A DNA stretch of 50,250 nt from Candidatus Angelobacter sp. Gp1-AA117 (lineage in GTDB: Bacteria > Acidobacteriota > Terriglobia > Terriglobales > Acidobacteriaceae): assembly GCA_003223515.1 (NCBI GenBank), contig QHVI01000063.1:1-50250 (forward strand), given 5' to 3'. A model generated the notes under the pieces. The model did not search any database, had not been told where the DNA came from, and saw only the letters and a program-made list of their open reading frames with translations. Below are positions 50,137 through 50,250 of the stretch, piece after piece (positions within the stretch are counted from its first letter, which is position 1; every line of letters begins with the position of its first letter). The position numbers and the translations under genes are program-made.

Positions 50137-50250
50137 GTAGAGTAGGAGAGAGGGCAACACAGTAGTGCGACCCACTCTCCCCTCGTCGAACCCGACGTGC
50201 AGATTTCCCGCATCGGGCTCTCCTGAAAACTTCTTGTCATTGGCGTGCAC
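50137..50250 (-). mobile_element. 3' end of a group II intron (domains V-VI)
   Basis: On the minus strand, 50220-50188 reads GAGCCCGATGCGGGAAATC, then TGCACGTCGGGTTC: a 33-34 base domain V. It has the AGC triad, a GAAA tetraloop, a two-base bulge and the terminal GGTTC. It is followed by a domain VI stem (GGGGAGAG pairing with CTCTCTCC) ending near CTCTAC at about 50137. The reverse-transcriptase ORF and 5' end would lie beyond the right edge. The 3' splice point at 50136-50138 is approximate. Confidence 0.75.

Noticed and set aside
49876-50250. 124-residue frame on the minus strand at the right edge
   Set aside because: It translates the structured intron end (domains V and VI) and repeat DNA, so it is not a protein gene.

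Overview
The window looks like a chromosomal segment of an acidobacterium, most likely class Terriglobia. This is inferred from gene content, not from a marker gene. The main clues are a 1030-residue Oar-type TonB-dependent receptor with a carboxypeptidase-like N-terminal domain, a DUF4097 protein, a helix-turn-helix protein fused to an exported beta-propeller, and many short intergenic repeats of the CGCAGAGGA and ACACAGAT kind. No rRNA, tRNA or CRISPR array was recognised by eye. Most genes look native; a few stretches look like accessory or decayed DNA.

Layout. 0.2-2.5 kb: two small membrane proteins and an XRE regulator with a palindromic candidate operator. 2.6-6.6 kb: a secreted kelch protein divergent from a membrane-anchored HTH/propeller regulator, a likely sensor-target pair. 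6.6-10.3 kb: phosphoketolase and acetate kinase, which together turn sugar phosphates into acetyl phosphate and then acetate plus ATP. 10.5-17.7 kb: LolA-like periplasmic protein, glyA, a DUF4139 protein and the large TonB-dependent receptor. 18-22.4 kb: two glycosyltransferases, an alpha/alpha-toroid protein with a DVDD motif, and a UbiA prenyltransferase, suggesting an isoprenoid-linked glycan or terpenoid pathway.

22.3-35.8 kb is the most unusual part. After the remnants of an LprI-like gene and a Phd-like antitoxin come a membrane-embedded patatin, a large diheme c-type protein, a DyP-type peroxidase, a two-domain membrane protein with an internal repeat and a small unknown protein. These five appear to form one minus-strand operon. 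A GMC oxidoreductase lacking its C-terminus and a divergent short catalase-family protein follow. Together they suggest a cell-envelope system for releasing and oxidising lipids or other hydrophobic substrates; this is inference. A duplicated, repeat-rich stretch lies just downstream of the truncated GMC gene.

35.8-37.4 kb holds no convincing gene and several repeat families. 37.4-42.2 kb: a CNNM/CorC-type membrane protein, a PuuD-like membrane protein, a HlyD-type adaptor and a DUF4097 protein with a clear terminator. 42.4-43.7 kb: an AT-richer orphan gene of unknown function. 43.7-48.8 kb: small membrane and HhH proteins, an alpha/beta hydrolase, alanine racemase and the replicative helicase dnaB. 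49.4-50.0 kb: an SRPBCC protein. The right edge cuts through the 3' end (domains V and VI) of a group II intron on the minus strand.
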